From contig JASHPG010000101.1 of NCBI GenBank assembly GCA_030038275.1, positions 1-56,090 of the forward strand: 56,090 bases of DNA, written 5' to 3'. This document shows, piece after piece, positions 1 to 8,030 of the stretch. Source of the DNA: Candidatus Acidiferrales bacterium (GTDB lineage: Bacteria > Acidobacteriota > Terriglobia > Acidiferrales > UBA7541). A program made the position numbers and the translations under genes. Each line of letters opens with the position of its first letter. The stretch's first letter is position 1. The notes under the pieces were generated by a model. The model was not told where the DNA came from and did no database searches. It was given only the letters and a program-made list of their open reading frames with translations.

Positions 1-1192
1 GCTCGCGGCCGAAGTCCGCAGGCAAATGGCGCGGCTCCAGCCTGGCGCCGTCGCAGATGATTACCGCCCGTTCCAGCACGTTCCGCAATTCCCGTACGTT
101 GCCGGGCCACGGATAGGAGCGGAAAAGATCCAGCACGTCCGACCCCACCCCGGTCACCCGCTTGCCGTGTTTTTCGGAAATCTCGCCCAGCAGATGCTCG
201 ATCAATTGCGGCAAGTCTTCCTTGTGTTCCCGCAAGGGCGGCAAATGGATGTGGAAGACGTTCAGCCGGAAGTACAAATCCTGCCGCAGCTGCCCTTCTG
301 CCACGGCTTTTTCAGGGTTCTTGTTCGTCGCCGCCACCACGCGAACATCCACCGGAGTCTCCACCTTGCTCCCCAGCCGCCGCACTTTATTGTCTTCCAG
401 CACGCGCAGCAGCTTCGCCTGCGTTTGCGCCGGCATCTCGCCGATTTCATCCAGCATCAGCGTTCCGCCGTGCGCCAGCTCGAAACATCCGATGCGGCGC
501 TCCGCCGCTCCCGTGAACGCCCCGCGCTCGTGTCCGAATATCTCGCTTTCCATCAGCGATTCCGGAATCGCCGAGCAATTGATCGCCACAAATGGACGCG
601 AGGCGCGCGGCGAAAGCATATGTATCGAGCGCGCCACCATCTCTTTCCCCGATCCCGTTTCGCCGGTAATCAGAACGGATGCCGTCGATGGCGCCGCGAT
701 TTCCACCTGCCGCATGATGTCTTGCATCGACGGCGACGTTCCCACCAGCTTTCCCAGTTTCCCCGCCTCGCGCAGATTGCGCGTCAGCGCCGCCACCGTC
801 TGCTGATCGCGTATCCGCCCAAACGCCCGGTCCAGAATCGCGCGCAGCACCGGCGGCTTCAGCGGCTTTTCGATATACCAATACGCTCCCGCCTCGATTG
901 CCTGGACGACGCGCTCATCGCTCCCTCGTCCGGTAATAATGATCACCGGAATGCGCTGCAGGTCCTCGCCCAAGTGGCGCAGCAGATCGAGCCCGTTCAT
1001 TCCGGGCAGTTCCACGTCCGCCAGCATCACGTTGGGCGCGAACTCTGGAAACCGCGCCAGCGCCTCTTCGCCGCTGCCCACACCCAGAATCTCGTATCCC
1101 CACTTACGCAGCAGCGCTTCGTAACCCTTGCGCGCGTTTTCCTCATCCTCAACGATCAGGATGCGTTGCAGGTTTTGGTTATCGTTGGGCAT
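1..1192 (-). CDS. Sigma-54-dependent response regulator, NtrC family (3' end outside window)
   Basis: It is a two-component transcription activator that remodels sigma-54 RNA polymerase. The reading frame opens with ATG at 1192-1190 (MPNDNQNLQRILIVEDEE) and stays open to the window edge, about 397 codons. A receiver occupies roughly residues 10-125, with the acidic pocket EDEE, phosphoacceptor Asp in LADVELPGMNG and the conserved Lys in IEKP. The AAA+ domain follows, with Walker A GETGSGKE near residue 175, the sigma-54 contact loop GAFTGA near residue 225, Walker B LDEIGE, and the PWPGNVREL motif near the cut. The C-terminal Fis-type HTH lies outside the window. It is divergent from a second NtrC-type regulator and a hybrid kinase, which could be its partner. 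The family is certain; the target genes are unknown. Confidence 0.93.
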   Translation of the reverse strand, partial: MPNDNQNLQRILIVEDEENARKGYEALLRKWGYEILGVGSGEEALARFPEFAPNVMLADVELPGMNGLDLLRHLGEDLQRIPVIIITGRGSDERVVQAIEAGAYWYIEKPLKPPVLRAILDRAFGRIRDQQTVAALTRNLREAGKLGKLVGTSPSMQDIMRQVEIAAPSTASVLITGETGSGKEMVARSIHMLSPRASRPFVAINCSAIPESLMESEIFGHERGAFTGAAERRIGCFELAHGGTLMLDEIGEMPAQTQAKLLRVLEDNKVRRLGSKVETPVDVRVVAATNKNPEKAVAEGQLRQDLYFRLNVFHIHLPPLREHKEDLPQLIEHLLGEISEKHGKRVTGVGSDVLDLFRSYPWPGNVRELRNVLERAVIICDGARLEPRHLPADFGRE

Positions 1193-1586
1193 CTAAATTT
1201 TCAATCTACCAGCACTCCCGTGGAATTCCAAGCTGCGCCCGTAGCATAGCCGTTCGGCTTGGATTTTCGTAACCGGAAGACAAGCAGCCAAAAATCAGAC
1301 GAATCCGGTGCCCGCTCTGCCCGCGCTTTCGGCCCGCAGACGCGCTTTCATCCCGGCAGTCAGCCGAATCGCTGGATGAAGGAACGCTTTCAGCCCAAAA
1401 TGGGCCGGTTTTCCGATTTGGGATTTTCACGCTTCCCATTGCGGCATCTCTCTGCAAGTATTCAGCTTAATTGCTTACGTATTTTTCCGATCTTGTTGCC
1501 AGTTCCGTTTCGGTTCAGTGTCTCCCCGCTGAGGTCGCATTCTTGCGCCTAACCTGCGCCAAATCATCGTTTATTTCCTCTGGATT
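1193..1586. other. Intergenic region between two divergent sigma-54 regulators
   Basis: About 390 bases separate the divergent regulator genes. I see no convincing gene here: the short open frames are rich in Arg and Ser and have no ribosome-binding sites. It should hold the promoter of the leftward regulator and upstream activator sites, but I could not pick a clear repeated operator. Confidence 0.5.
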
Positions 1587-1602
1587 TGGCTTATGAGGTG
1601 CA
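1587..1602 (+). promoter_or_regulatory. Candidate sigma-54 (-24/-12) promoter
   Basis: The sequence TGGCTTATGAGGTGCA has GG at 1588-1589 and GC at 1600-1601 with exactly ten bases between them, the invariant spacing of sigma-54 promoters. It matches the consensus TGGCAC-N5-TTGCA at most positions. Transcription would begin near 1613, giving a leader of about 30 bases that contains the strong Shine-Dalgarno AAGGAGG at 1630-1636. Because the downstream gene is itself a sigma-54 activator, autoregulation is plausible. This is a motif match only. Confidence 0.45.
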
Positions 1603-1641
1603 TCGGGCAATGTGACGCGGAAGACTGAGAAGGAGGCATTC

Positions 1642-3084
1642 ATGGTCGCCAGCGCAGCCGAAACCGCTCTAACTGCCCAGCGCCCCGCAACCGCGGCGGT
1701 CCTCATCGTGGATGACGAGGACACCACCCGAAACCTCTGCCGCGATGTGGTGGCCGACGCCGGCCTGCGTACTCGCACCGCCTCCACCACCGAGCAGGCC
1801 CTCGAAATCCTCGATCAATCTCCCGTCGATCTTGTGATTACCGACCTTCGCGTTCCGCAGATCGGAGGCCTGGAACTCCTGAAGCGCATCCGCGAGACGT
1901 ACGCTCAAACGGCCGTTATCGTCCTCACCCAGTACGGCACCATCGAGAGCGCCGTCGAGGCCACCCGCATGGGCGCCGCCGATTACATTACCAAACCGTT
2001 CCACGTCCCCGAACTTCGCAACAAAATCGACCGCGTAATGCGCTCCCTCGAAATCGATCGGGAAAATCGCGTTCTTCGCGAACAGCTCCGCTCGCGCCCT
2101 GGTTTTGGCGGCCTCTTGGGCGTCTCTCCGAAAATGCAGCGCGTTTACCGCCTCATTGAGAAAGTCAGCCAGCACAATTATCCCGTGCTGATTCTCGGCG
2201 AAAGCGGTACCGGCAAGGAACTCGTGGCGCGCTCCATTCACTTCTCGGGGCCTCGCCAGAATCGGCCGTTCGTTCCGGTGGATTGTTCCGCGCTCGTTCC
2301 CACGCTCATCGAATCGGAGCTTTTCGGATACGTGAAAGGCGCGTTCACCGGCGCCGTACACGCCAAAACCGGTCTAATGGAGGCCGCCGGAAGCGGCACG
2401 CTATTTCTCGACGAAATCGGTGATATGCCCGTCGATCTGCAAGCCAAACTCCTCCGCGCCTTGCAAGAGCGCGAAATCAAGCCGGTCGGCTCAACCGACC
2501 GCGTTTCCATATCAACTCGCGTGATTGCCGCTACCAATCGCGATCTCGAATCCGCCGTCCGCCAGGGCCAATTCCGGCAGGATCTTTTCTTCCGCCTCAA
2601 CGTCGTGCAAATCAAACTTCCGCCCCTGCGCGAGCGCAAAAGTGACATCCCTCTGCTCGTCAACTCCTTCCTCGAGAAATTCAGCGAGCCCACTGGACGC
2701 GTCCGCACCGTTTCCGAGGATGCCATGGCCCGCCTGATCGCCTACGATTGGCCCGGCAACGTGCGCGAACTCGAAAACGCCATCGAACGCGCCGTCGCGC
2801 TCGGCTCGGGGCCTATCCTGCACGCCGCCGACCTGCCTTCTAATCTTCACTACGGCGCTCACGACCGCTTGCCTCAAACGGACGAGGTTCTGCCCCTTGA
2901 GGAACTCGAGCGTCGCGCCATAATGCGCGCCCTCAGCGAATCCTCAGGCGACAAGCTCGCCGCCGCCCGCCTCCTCGGAATCGGCAAAACCACCCTCTAC
3001 CGCAAACTCAAGCAATACGGCGCCGATTCTGACTCTGATACTGACGCCGACTCCGAATCTGAATCCCACCCGCCCGCGAACTGA
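1642..3084 (+). CDS. Sigma-54-dependent response regulator, NtrC family
   Basis: This is a full-length (480 aa) sigma-54 activator. An open frame begins at GTG 1612, but ATG 1642 is preceded by a near-perfect AAGGAGG five bases upstream, so I chose 1642. The receiver (about 17-130) has VDDED, phosphoacceptor Asp in ITDLRVPQIGG and Lys in YITKPF. The AAA+ domain has Walker A GESGTGKE near residue 186, the sigma-54 loop GAFTGA near 234, Walker B FLDEIGD and PGNVRELENAIERA. A Fis-type helix-turn-helix (AAARLLGIGKTTLYRKL) lies near residues 435-455. The tail is an unusual run of Asp and Ser (DSDSDTDADSESES), likely disordered. It precedes the PAS/kinase genes on the same strand by about 250 bases and is the natural candidate for their output regulator. 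Confidence 0.95.
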   Translation: MVASAAETALTAQRPATAAVLIVDDEDTTRNLCRDVVADAGLRTRTASTTEQALEILDQSPVDLVITDLRVPQIGGLELLKRIRETYAQTAVIVLTQYGTIESAVEATRMGAADYITKPFHVPELRNKIDRVMRSLEIDRENRVLREQLRSRPGFGGLLGVSPKMQRVYRLIEKVSQHNYPVLILGESGTGKELVARSIHFSGPRQNRPFVPVDCSALVPTLIESELFGYVKGAFTGAVHAKTGLMEAAGSGTLFLDEIGDMPVDLQAKLLRALQEREIKPVGSTDRVSISTRVIAATNRDLESAVRQGQFRQDLFFRLNVVQIKLPPLRERKSDIPLLVNSFLEKFSEPTGRVRTVSEDAMARLIAYDWPGNVRELENAIERAVALGSGPILHAADLPSNLHYGAHDRLPQTDEVLPLEELERRAIMRALSESSGDKLAAARLLGIGKTTLYRKLKQYGADSDSDTDADSESESHPPAN

Positions 3085-3332
3085 TCCAGCCACGGCGCCC
3101 TGGTCCGCAAAGATCACCCGCAGGCAAGTCCATTCCTAAGCCGTATCCAGCGTGTCTGCCCGTCGTAATCCAATTTTTCCCAGACGGGAAGATCAGCCCA
3201 AAGCGCGTATCGAAGTGGGAAGCGAAACCAGGAGAGCGGTGGTGCCGAAAACCGCCAAGCATCTGAAATGGTGCCACTTGGGCCTGGATTACAGCTTGGC
3301 CAAGCGTATGCAAGTAGTCTTGCGTGCGCGCG

Positions 3333-3452
3333 ATGCAAATTCGGGTCGGAAACGCAAAGCTCCTCGGAGCGATTCTCCTCTTCGCCGAATACGGCGTCAC
3401 GATCGGCTTGGCGCTGCTCTCCGGTTACTGGATTGTGTACGGGCGGTGGTAA
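3333..3452 (+). CDS. Possible 39-aa single-span membrane peptide
   Basis: A short frame from ATG 3333 to TAA 3450-3452 encodes a 39-residue peptide with one hydrophobic stretch (LLGAILLFAEYGVTIGLALL) and an aromatic end (YWIVYGRW). Its stop codon directly abuts the ATG of the PAS/kinase gene at 3453 (TAAATG), as in translationally coupled genes. There is no good Shine-Dalgarno upstream. It could be a leader peptide or small sensor subunit for the kinase, or chance. I do not recognise a family. Confidence 0.3.
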   Translation: MQIRVGNAKLLGAILLFAEYGVTIGLALLSGYWIVYGRW

Positions 3453-4382
3453 ATGGCGGATACGGATACTGGAACGCCTGTTTACGGGATGCTTGCCTCC
3501 CCTCCCAACGCTCCACATGGCACATCCCGGCTTCCAACCGGGCATTCCCGCGGCCATATCGCGCGATCGCCTGCCACGGAAGAAGCGTTTAATGCCGTCT
3601 TCGATTCCAGCGCCGAAGCCTTGGTGCTGATTGATTCGGCGGGCAGAGTTCAGCGCGCCAATTCGCGCGCCCGCGAACTGCTTCGCTTGCAGTCCTTCGG
3701 AAAGCACGGCCAATTCCTCGCCGCGGATCTTCCCGGTACGGTCTCGAGCGAAGTCTCCGAATTTTGGAGCCATTCGGCAGGCCGGCTGCCCCGCAGCATC
3801 GATACACGCCTGGGCGGCAGCCTGCCCTTGCGCGTCACTCTGCGCGCCATTGTTCCTGGAACGCAATTCTTGTTGCTGTGCGTGGAGGAAGCTTCGGTGG
3901 TTCAGCGAGCCGAGCTTCGCTGGCGTCAGCTCGAATCCGAGCTTCGCGGCATTCTCGAGTCCGTGCAGTCGTCGATCGCGCTCTTCAGCACCTCGGGCGA
4001 CGTTCGGTTTTTGAACGCGCGCTTTGGTGAACTTCTGGGCATGGATCTTCGCCAAATGCGAAAAATTCGCTCCTTCGACGAGCTGAGTGAACTGATTTCC
4101 CCGCGCTTTCACCGCCCCGAAAATTTTTCGGCGCCGTGGCGCTCTTTCGTCGAAAGCGGAGGCGAGCCGGGCCACGACGAACTGGAAATAACGCGTCCCG
4201 CTCGCCGCGTGATCGAGCGATTCTTCCGGCCCATTCTAGACTCCGAGGGCCGCGCCATCGGCTGGCTGGGAGCATTATTCGGATGTCACCGGCGAGCGCC
4301 AGGTGCACTCCAAAATGCTACAGACCGAAAAAATGGCGGCGCTCGGCCAGCTTGTCTCCGGCATCGCGCACGAATTGAATAA
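3453..4382 (+). CDS. PAS-domain histidine kinase, N-terminal part (frameshifted)
   Basis: This frame encodes the sensor half of a histidine kinase. Two PAS-like segments are visible: one starting near residue 45 (FNAVFDSSAEALVLIDSAGR) and a second near residue 165 (LESVQSSIALFSTSGDVRFL). From GRAIGWL (about residue 272) the frame turns into a non-homologous tail. The next frame supplies EHYSDVTGERQ, a normal PAS/kinase linker, and runs straight into the H-box of the gene at 4303. A single extra G in the GGG at 4268-4270 explains the break. Removing it would give one protein of about 704 aa ending at 5568. It is either a sequencing error or a real pseudogene. There is no signal peptide or membrane segment, so the kinase is probably cytosolic. 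Confidence 0.7.
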   Translation: MADTDTGTPVYGMLASPPNAPHGTSRLPTGHSRGHIARSPATEEAFNAVFDSSAEALVLIDSAGRVQRANSRARELLRLQSFGKHGQFLAADLPGTVSSEVSEFWSHSAGRLPRSIDTRLGGSLPLRVTLRAIVPGTQFLLLCVEEASVVQRAELRWRQLESELRGILESVQSSIALFSTSGDVRFLNARFGELLGMDLRQMRKIRSFDELSELISPRFHRPENFSAPWRSFVESGGEPGHDELEITRPARRVIERFFRPILDSEGRAIGWLGALFGCHRRAPGALQNATDRKNGGARPACLRHRARIE

Positions 4383-5568
4383 TCCGCTTACCGCCATCAT
4401 GGGTTACGCCCAGCTCCTGCTTGGAAAAGGCCTAACACCCGCTCAGCTTTCGGAAGCAGAGAGGGTCTTTCAGGAAGCCGAGCGCGCCCGCCGCATCGTG
4501 AAGAACCTCCTGTATTTTGCCCGCGAAACCCGGACCGAGCGCGCCCGCGCCGACTTGAATGAAATCGTCGAGCGCACGCTCGCGCTGCGCAGCTACGAGT
4601 TGCGCGTCGAAGACATCGCGGTAGAGTGCGATCTCGCGCCGCGTTTGCCCGCCACGCTCGCCGATCCTTACCAGTTACAGCAGGTCGTCTTGAACCTTCT
4701 TGTGAACGCGGAACAGGCGCTGCTCGAAAGCCGCGGCCACGGCCACGTCTGGATTCGCACGCGTCATGTCATCACGGGTATTGGGAACAAAGTCCGCGGC
4801 CGCATCGTTCTCGAGGTCGCCGACGATGGCCCCGGAATCCCCCCGGAAATTGCCTCACGCATCTTCGATCCTTTTTTTACGAGCAAGCCTTCTGGCGTGG
4901 GCACCGGACTGGGGCTTTCCATCGTGTATGGGATCGTGCACCAGCACGGAGGCGAAGTAGCTTTCGACAATCAGCCTGGCGGAGGCGCGCGCTTCATCGT
5001 GGACCTGCCGCTGATCGAAGCGCCTGCCGAGGCGCGACCGGCGGCTGGTTCGCACTCGCAAGAGGCTGCATTTGCGGTTGACAGCGGCAACCCCGTCGCT
5101 CCGGCGCGCATTCTGGCGATCGAGGATGAGCCCACGGTCGCGCAATTGATTGTGGACGTGCTGCGCGAGCAAGGACACGAAGTCGATTCCGTGCTCGATG
5201 GCCAGCAGGGATTGCGCCTTCTTGCCCGCAACCAGTACGACCTAATCATCTGCGATCTCCGCATGCCTCATTTCGATGGGCAGGCGGTATATCAGTCGCT
5301 GCGGCGCAGCGGGAGTCCGCTCTTGAATCGTATCTTATTCATCACCGGAGACGTGCTGGCGGCGCAGACGCGCGAATTTCTGGAGCCTAATCGCCTGCCT
5401 CACCTGGCGAAGCCATTTCTCGTCGGCGAACTGAAGCTGGCGGTGAGCCGATTGCTCGATCCGTTTCGAACGAAACACGAAAAAGAAACAAAAGAGGATT
5501 CCGCAACCGCGCTTGACGATTCTGAGGCGGCGAAAGCGGCCGCGGAGGAAAGGATCACGCACCGATGA
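4303..5568 (+). CDS. Hybrid histidine kinase, catalytic part plus receiver (frameshifted from the gene at 3453)
   Basis: This frame carries the transmitter and receiver modules. The HisKA H-box is GIAHELNNPLTAIMGYAQLL near residue 20. HATPase motifs follow: N-box VVLNLLVNAEQALLE, G1 VADDGPGIPPE, F-box FDPFFTSK and G2 GTGLGLSIV. A linker precedes a receiver (about 270-385) with EDEP, phosphoacceptor Asp in IICDLRMPHFDG, Thr in FITGD and Lys in LAKPF. The listed start is a GTG inside the frame, not a true start: the natural N-terminus is the PAS region encoded from 3453 in another frame. The stop overlaps the next start by four bases (ATGA at 5565-5568), so the two are translationally coupled. 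The partner is probably one of the NtrC-type regulators next door. Confidence 0.8.
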   Translation: MHSKMLQTEKMAALGQLVSGIAHELNNPLTAIMGYAQLLLGKGLTPAQLSEAERVFQEAERARRIVKNLLYFARETRTERARADLNEIVERTLALRSYELRVEDIAVECDLAPRLPATLADPYQLQQVVLNLLVNAEQALLESRGHGHVWIRTRHVITGIGNKVRGRIVLEVADDGPGIPPEIASRIFDPFFTSKPSGVGTGLGLSIVYGIVHQHGGEVAFDNQPGGGARFIVDLPLIEAPAEARPAAGSHSQEAAFAVDSGNPVAPARILAIEDEPTVAQLIVDVLREQGHEVDSVLDGQQGLRLLARNQYDLIICDLRMPHFDGQAVYQSLRRSGSPLLNRILFITGDVLAAQTREFLEPNRLPHLAKPFLVGELKLAVSRLLDPFRTKHEKETKEDSATALDDSEAAKAAAEERITHR

Positions 5569-5918
5569 ATTCAGCGGCTGAACCCGCAACGATTCCCGAA
5601 CGCGGCGTGATTCTTGCCATCGCCGACGCAGCTCTGGCCGAGCGAATCACTCGCGCCATCCCGCTGCTCGAAGGCGACCGCCATGCCGCGGTCGCTTCGA
5701 GCCTGCTGCACCTTCGGCTGCTCGCGTCGCGCCACGCGCCGGAGGCGATTCTGATCGACGGCTACTTGGTGGCCGGAGAGCCTCTGCCGGATGCGCTGCG
5801 TCCGTTCATCGCGATCGCGCCGGCGATTTTATTCCGCTCGCGGCAGGGCTGCTGGCGCGGCGAATGCGGTGGGCGCGCATCTCCGAATCGTTGCTCGGGC
5901 CGCCGTGGGGCGCGGTAA
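5565..5918 (+). CDS. Receiver-like protein fused to HisKA, N-terminal part (frameshifted)
   Basis: The ATG overlaps the kinase stop (ATGA). About 87 codons look like a degenerate receiver fold: RGVILAIADAALAERITRAI, a helix, then EAILIDGYLVAG. The usual acidic pocket is not obvious. After IAIAPA (about 5825) the frame loses sense and becomes Arg/Gly/Cys rich. The -1 frame then reads DFIPLAAGLLARRMRWAR and continues into the HisKA-like segment at 5864. One missing G near 5825 accounts for this. The joined protein would be about 190 aa, with no ATPase domain, so it would resemble a phosphotransfer or kinase-modulating protein. This is the second single-base frameshift within 1.6 kb. Confidence 0.5.
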   Translation: MNSAAEPATIPERGVILAIADAALAERITRAIPLLEGDRHAAVASSLLHLRLLASRHAPEAILIDGYLVAGEPLPDALRPFIAIAPAILFRSRQGCWRGECGGRASPNRCSGRRGAR

Positions 5919-6136
5919 ATGGCGATCTCGGGACGATCTTCCGTCACGAGATCAATAATCCGCTCACCGGCATTCTCGGGAACGCCGAGCTCGTGCTCGG
6001 CCACAGCGAGCGGCTCGCTCCCATCGACACACAGCGGCTGCGAACGGTGGTCGATCTCGCCGTCCGCCTGCGCGAAACAATACGCCGGCTGAGTGATGCC
6101 TGGGAACGGCGTCCCAGTTCGCTCACGCCGGCGTAA
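5864..6136 (+). CDS. HisKA-like segment without ATPase domain, C-terminal part of the gene at 5565
   Basis: This frame contains a clear H-box-like motif, IFRHEINNPLTGILGNAELV (about residues 25-44), closely resembling the one in the upstream kinase (AHELNNPLTAIMGYAQLLL). A second helix (RTVVDLAVRLRETIRRLSDA) completes a HisKA hairpin, and the protein then ends. No HATPase motifs follow. The ATG at 5864 is probably only an internal Met, since a sensible frame extends upstream to about 5825, where it meets the coupled gene at 5565. If repaired, the product could accept phosphate from the upstream kinase or heterodimerise with it. The role is inferred. Confidence 0.5.
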   Translation: MRWARISESLLGPPWGAVNGDLGTIFRHEINNPLTGILGNAELVLGHSERLAPIDTQRLRTVVDLAVRLRETIRRLSDAWERRPSSLTPA

Positions 6137-6200
6137 ACTTCCTTCCGATTTTTCCACCTCAAAGCAGCCAGTCGAAAAAGCGGACTGCCATGAGCCGGTT

Positions 6201-8030
6201 TTATTTTCCTGGCAGCGCGAACGTGTAGATCGTGTTCTGTCCGCGAATCAGGTCCACGCCGGATTGCCGCGAAAGCACCGGCTCGGCCAGATTGTCTCCG
6301 GTGATGACGGAGACGTACTGCGTTCCATTCACCGCGTAGGTGATGGTGCTCACCGAAATCGGTCCGCCGAGAATCGAATTCCACAGCTCTTTCCCGGTAG
6401 CCGCGTCGTAGGCGCTGAAGCGGCGATTGATATCACCATGGAAAATCAGGCCGCCCGCGGTGGCGAGAATGCTGCCGGTGCCTGGTGACATTCCGGTGGC
6501 GAAGCGAGTCATCTCACCGGTCGAGAGATTCACCTTCGCAATTCCCGCGATAGAATCGGCGGGGTGACCCGGGCGCAGAACGCCGTGGCGGAGGCCGCTG
6601 GTGTTGTTGGCGGTCATGTCCAGGCAATTATCGACGTAGCCCGTGTACAAGGAATTGGTCGCCGGATCGTAGGCGGTGGGCCAATAGCTGCGGCCATTCC
6701 AGTAGCAGATCACGTGATGATCGCCAGGATGCTTCATCACCACGTCCCAATTGATTTCCGTTCTCCCGGTCTTCTCGTCGATGTTGGAGATGGCCATGTT
6801 GGGCGATGCGTCGTAGGGAATCGGCTCGGCCCAGAGGAACTTGCCGTCGTTTCGGTCGAGCACGAACATGATGCCGCTCTCGCCGACCATCGCCGCAACG
6901 TCGTGCATCGATCCGCGCGGAACGGTGGTGTTGTACCATTTCACGGCCTTCGGATCGGGATCGTATTTCTCGCGCACCAGAGTGCGTTCGTGGGTGTGGT
7001 CGGTATCCCAATCATCGGCGGGCAGATGCTGGTAATACCAATAGAGCTTGCCGGTGTGGGGATCGAGAGCCAGCGTGCAATTGCTGTAAAGATCGGCGGG
7101 CGCGAAGCGCGATGTGCCGTCTGGATTTCCATTGTGGCGGGCGAGGCGCTCGTAAGGGGAGGGGTTTGCGGTGCCCCAATAGAGCACGTCGCGACCGGGA
7201 TCGAATGTGCCGGGCAGCCCCCACGTGGACGCCGTGTCGTTGGTGGTATCCGCGCCATTCCACGAAGCGTATCCGGGATCGCCGGGGCCGGGAACGATCT
7301 GGAAACGCCATTGTTTTTGCCCCGTGTCGGCGTTATCGGCTTCGATGAAGCAACTCTCGCGGCCCTTGCCGCAGGTGCCGCCGGAAATTACGTTGCCATC
7401 CACGACGATGGCGCCGGACGTATTCTGCGTGTCGGTCTTATAGGTTTCCCACTTCACTTTGCCGGTGGCGGCATCGAGCGCGACAACGTAGCCATCGGGC
7501 GCGGTGAAGTAAACCATGTCCTTGTAGATGGCGATGGTCTTGGTGCGCTCCGAGCGTCCAAGAGCAGGTTCCTTATAGTGGCGGACGTATTCCCAGATGA
7601 TGTTGCCGTTGGTGGCGTCGATGGCCATCACGTTGCCGCCGGGAACAATGGTGTACATCACGCCGTTGTGAACGATCGGAATCGTCTCGGTGGTGCCGGC
7701 AGGCAAGCCGAGCGCCCAGGCCATGCGCAGGTTCTTGACGGTCTTGGTGTTGATTTGCTTCAAAGGACTATAGCGCCAAGCATCGTAGGTGCGGCTGTAC
7801 ATGAGCCAATCGTCCGGGCTCGGATGCAACAGCATGTCGTTGGTCACAGGCTGGTAATTCTCCACCGTGCCGTGGGGCGGAGGCGGCGCCATGAACATCC
7901 CGGGAGGTGGCGCGATGCGGCGCTGCGGAGCGCCTCCTTGCGCGGGCGGCGCGCCGCCCTGAGCGAGCGCCAAAGGCGCTAATGCGCCGGCGAAACATAG
8001 CGTGACAATCCAGCGTGCCGTCTTATTCAT
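6201..8030 (-). CDS. Secreted PQQ-dependent alcohol dehydrogenase
   Basis: This is a quinoprotein dehydrogenase of 609 aa that oxidises an alcohol or aldehyde in the periplasm and passes electrons to the respiratory chain. The start is ATG 8030 (MNKTARW), followed by a typical signal peptide ending near ALAPLALAQ; upstream in-frame codons look non-coding. After a Pro/Gly-rich linker, the N-terminus of the propeller is recognisable (DDWLMYSRTYDAWRYSPL), and tryptophan-docking repeats recur (DATNGNIIWEY, DAATGKVKWE, DPHTGKLYWYYQ, DAATGKELWN). The putative catalytic Asp342 lies in DDWDTD, with another Asp at +2 (Asp344). Two cysteines (C220, C227) flank GKGRES. There is no C-terminal cytochrome c domain, so an external acceptor is needed. 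The gene is solitary: no PQQ biosynthesis or cytochrome genes lie nearby. The family is certain; the substrate is unknown. Confidence 0.95.
   Translation of the reverse strand: MNKTARWIVTLCFAGALAPLALAQGGAPPAQGGAPQRRIAPPPGMFMAPPPPHGTVENYQPVTNDMLLHPSPDDWLMYSRTYDAWRYSPLKQINTKTVKNLRMAWALGLPAGTTETIPIVHNGVMYTIVPGGNVMAIDATNGNIIWEYVRHYKEPALGRSERTKTIAIYKDMVYFTAPDGYVVALDAATGKVKWETYKTDTQNTSGAIVVDGNVISGGTCGKGRESCFIEADNADTGQKQWRFQIVPGPGDPGYASWNGADTTNDTASTWGLPGTFDPGRDVLYWGTANPSPYERLARHNGNPDGTSRFAPADLYSNCTLALDPHTGKLYWYYQHLPADDWDTDHTHERTLVREKYDPDPKAVKWYNTTVPRGSMHDVAAMVGESGIMFVLDRNDGKFLWAEPIPYDASPNMAISNIDEKTGRTEINWDVVMKHPGDHHVICYWNGRSYWPTAYDPATNSLYTGYVDNCLDMTANNTSGLRHGVLRPGHPADSIAGIAKVNLSTGEMTRFATGMSPGTGSILATAGGLIFHGDINRRFSAYDAATGKELWNSILGGPISVSTITYAVNGTQYVSVITGDNLAEPVLSRQSGVDLIRGQNTIYTFALPGK

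Noticed and set aside
26-1249. Long plus-strand open frame opposite the first sigma-54 regulator
   Set aside because: It is the antisense shadow of a clear NtrC-family gene on the minus strand; its composition is His/Arg/Gln rich with no recognisable domain.
6564-7982. 472-codon plus-strand frame inside the PQQ dehydrogenase
   Set aside because: It is a shadow of the PQQ enzyme; the minus-strand product has propeller repeats, a signal peptide and catalytic motifs.
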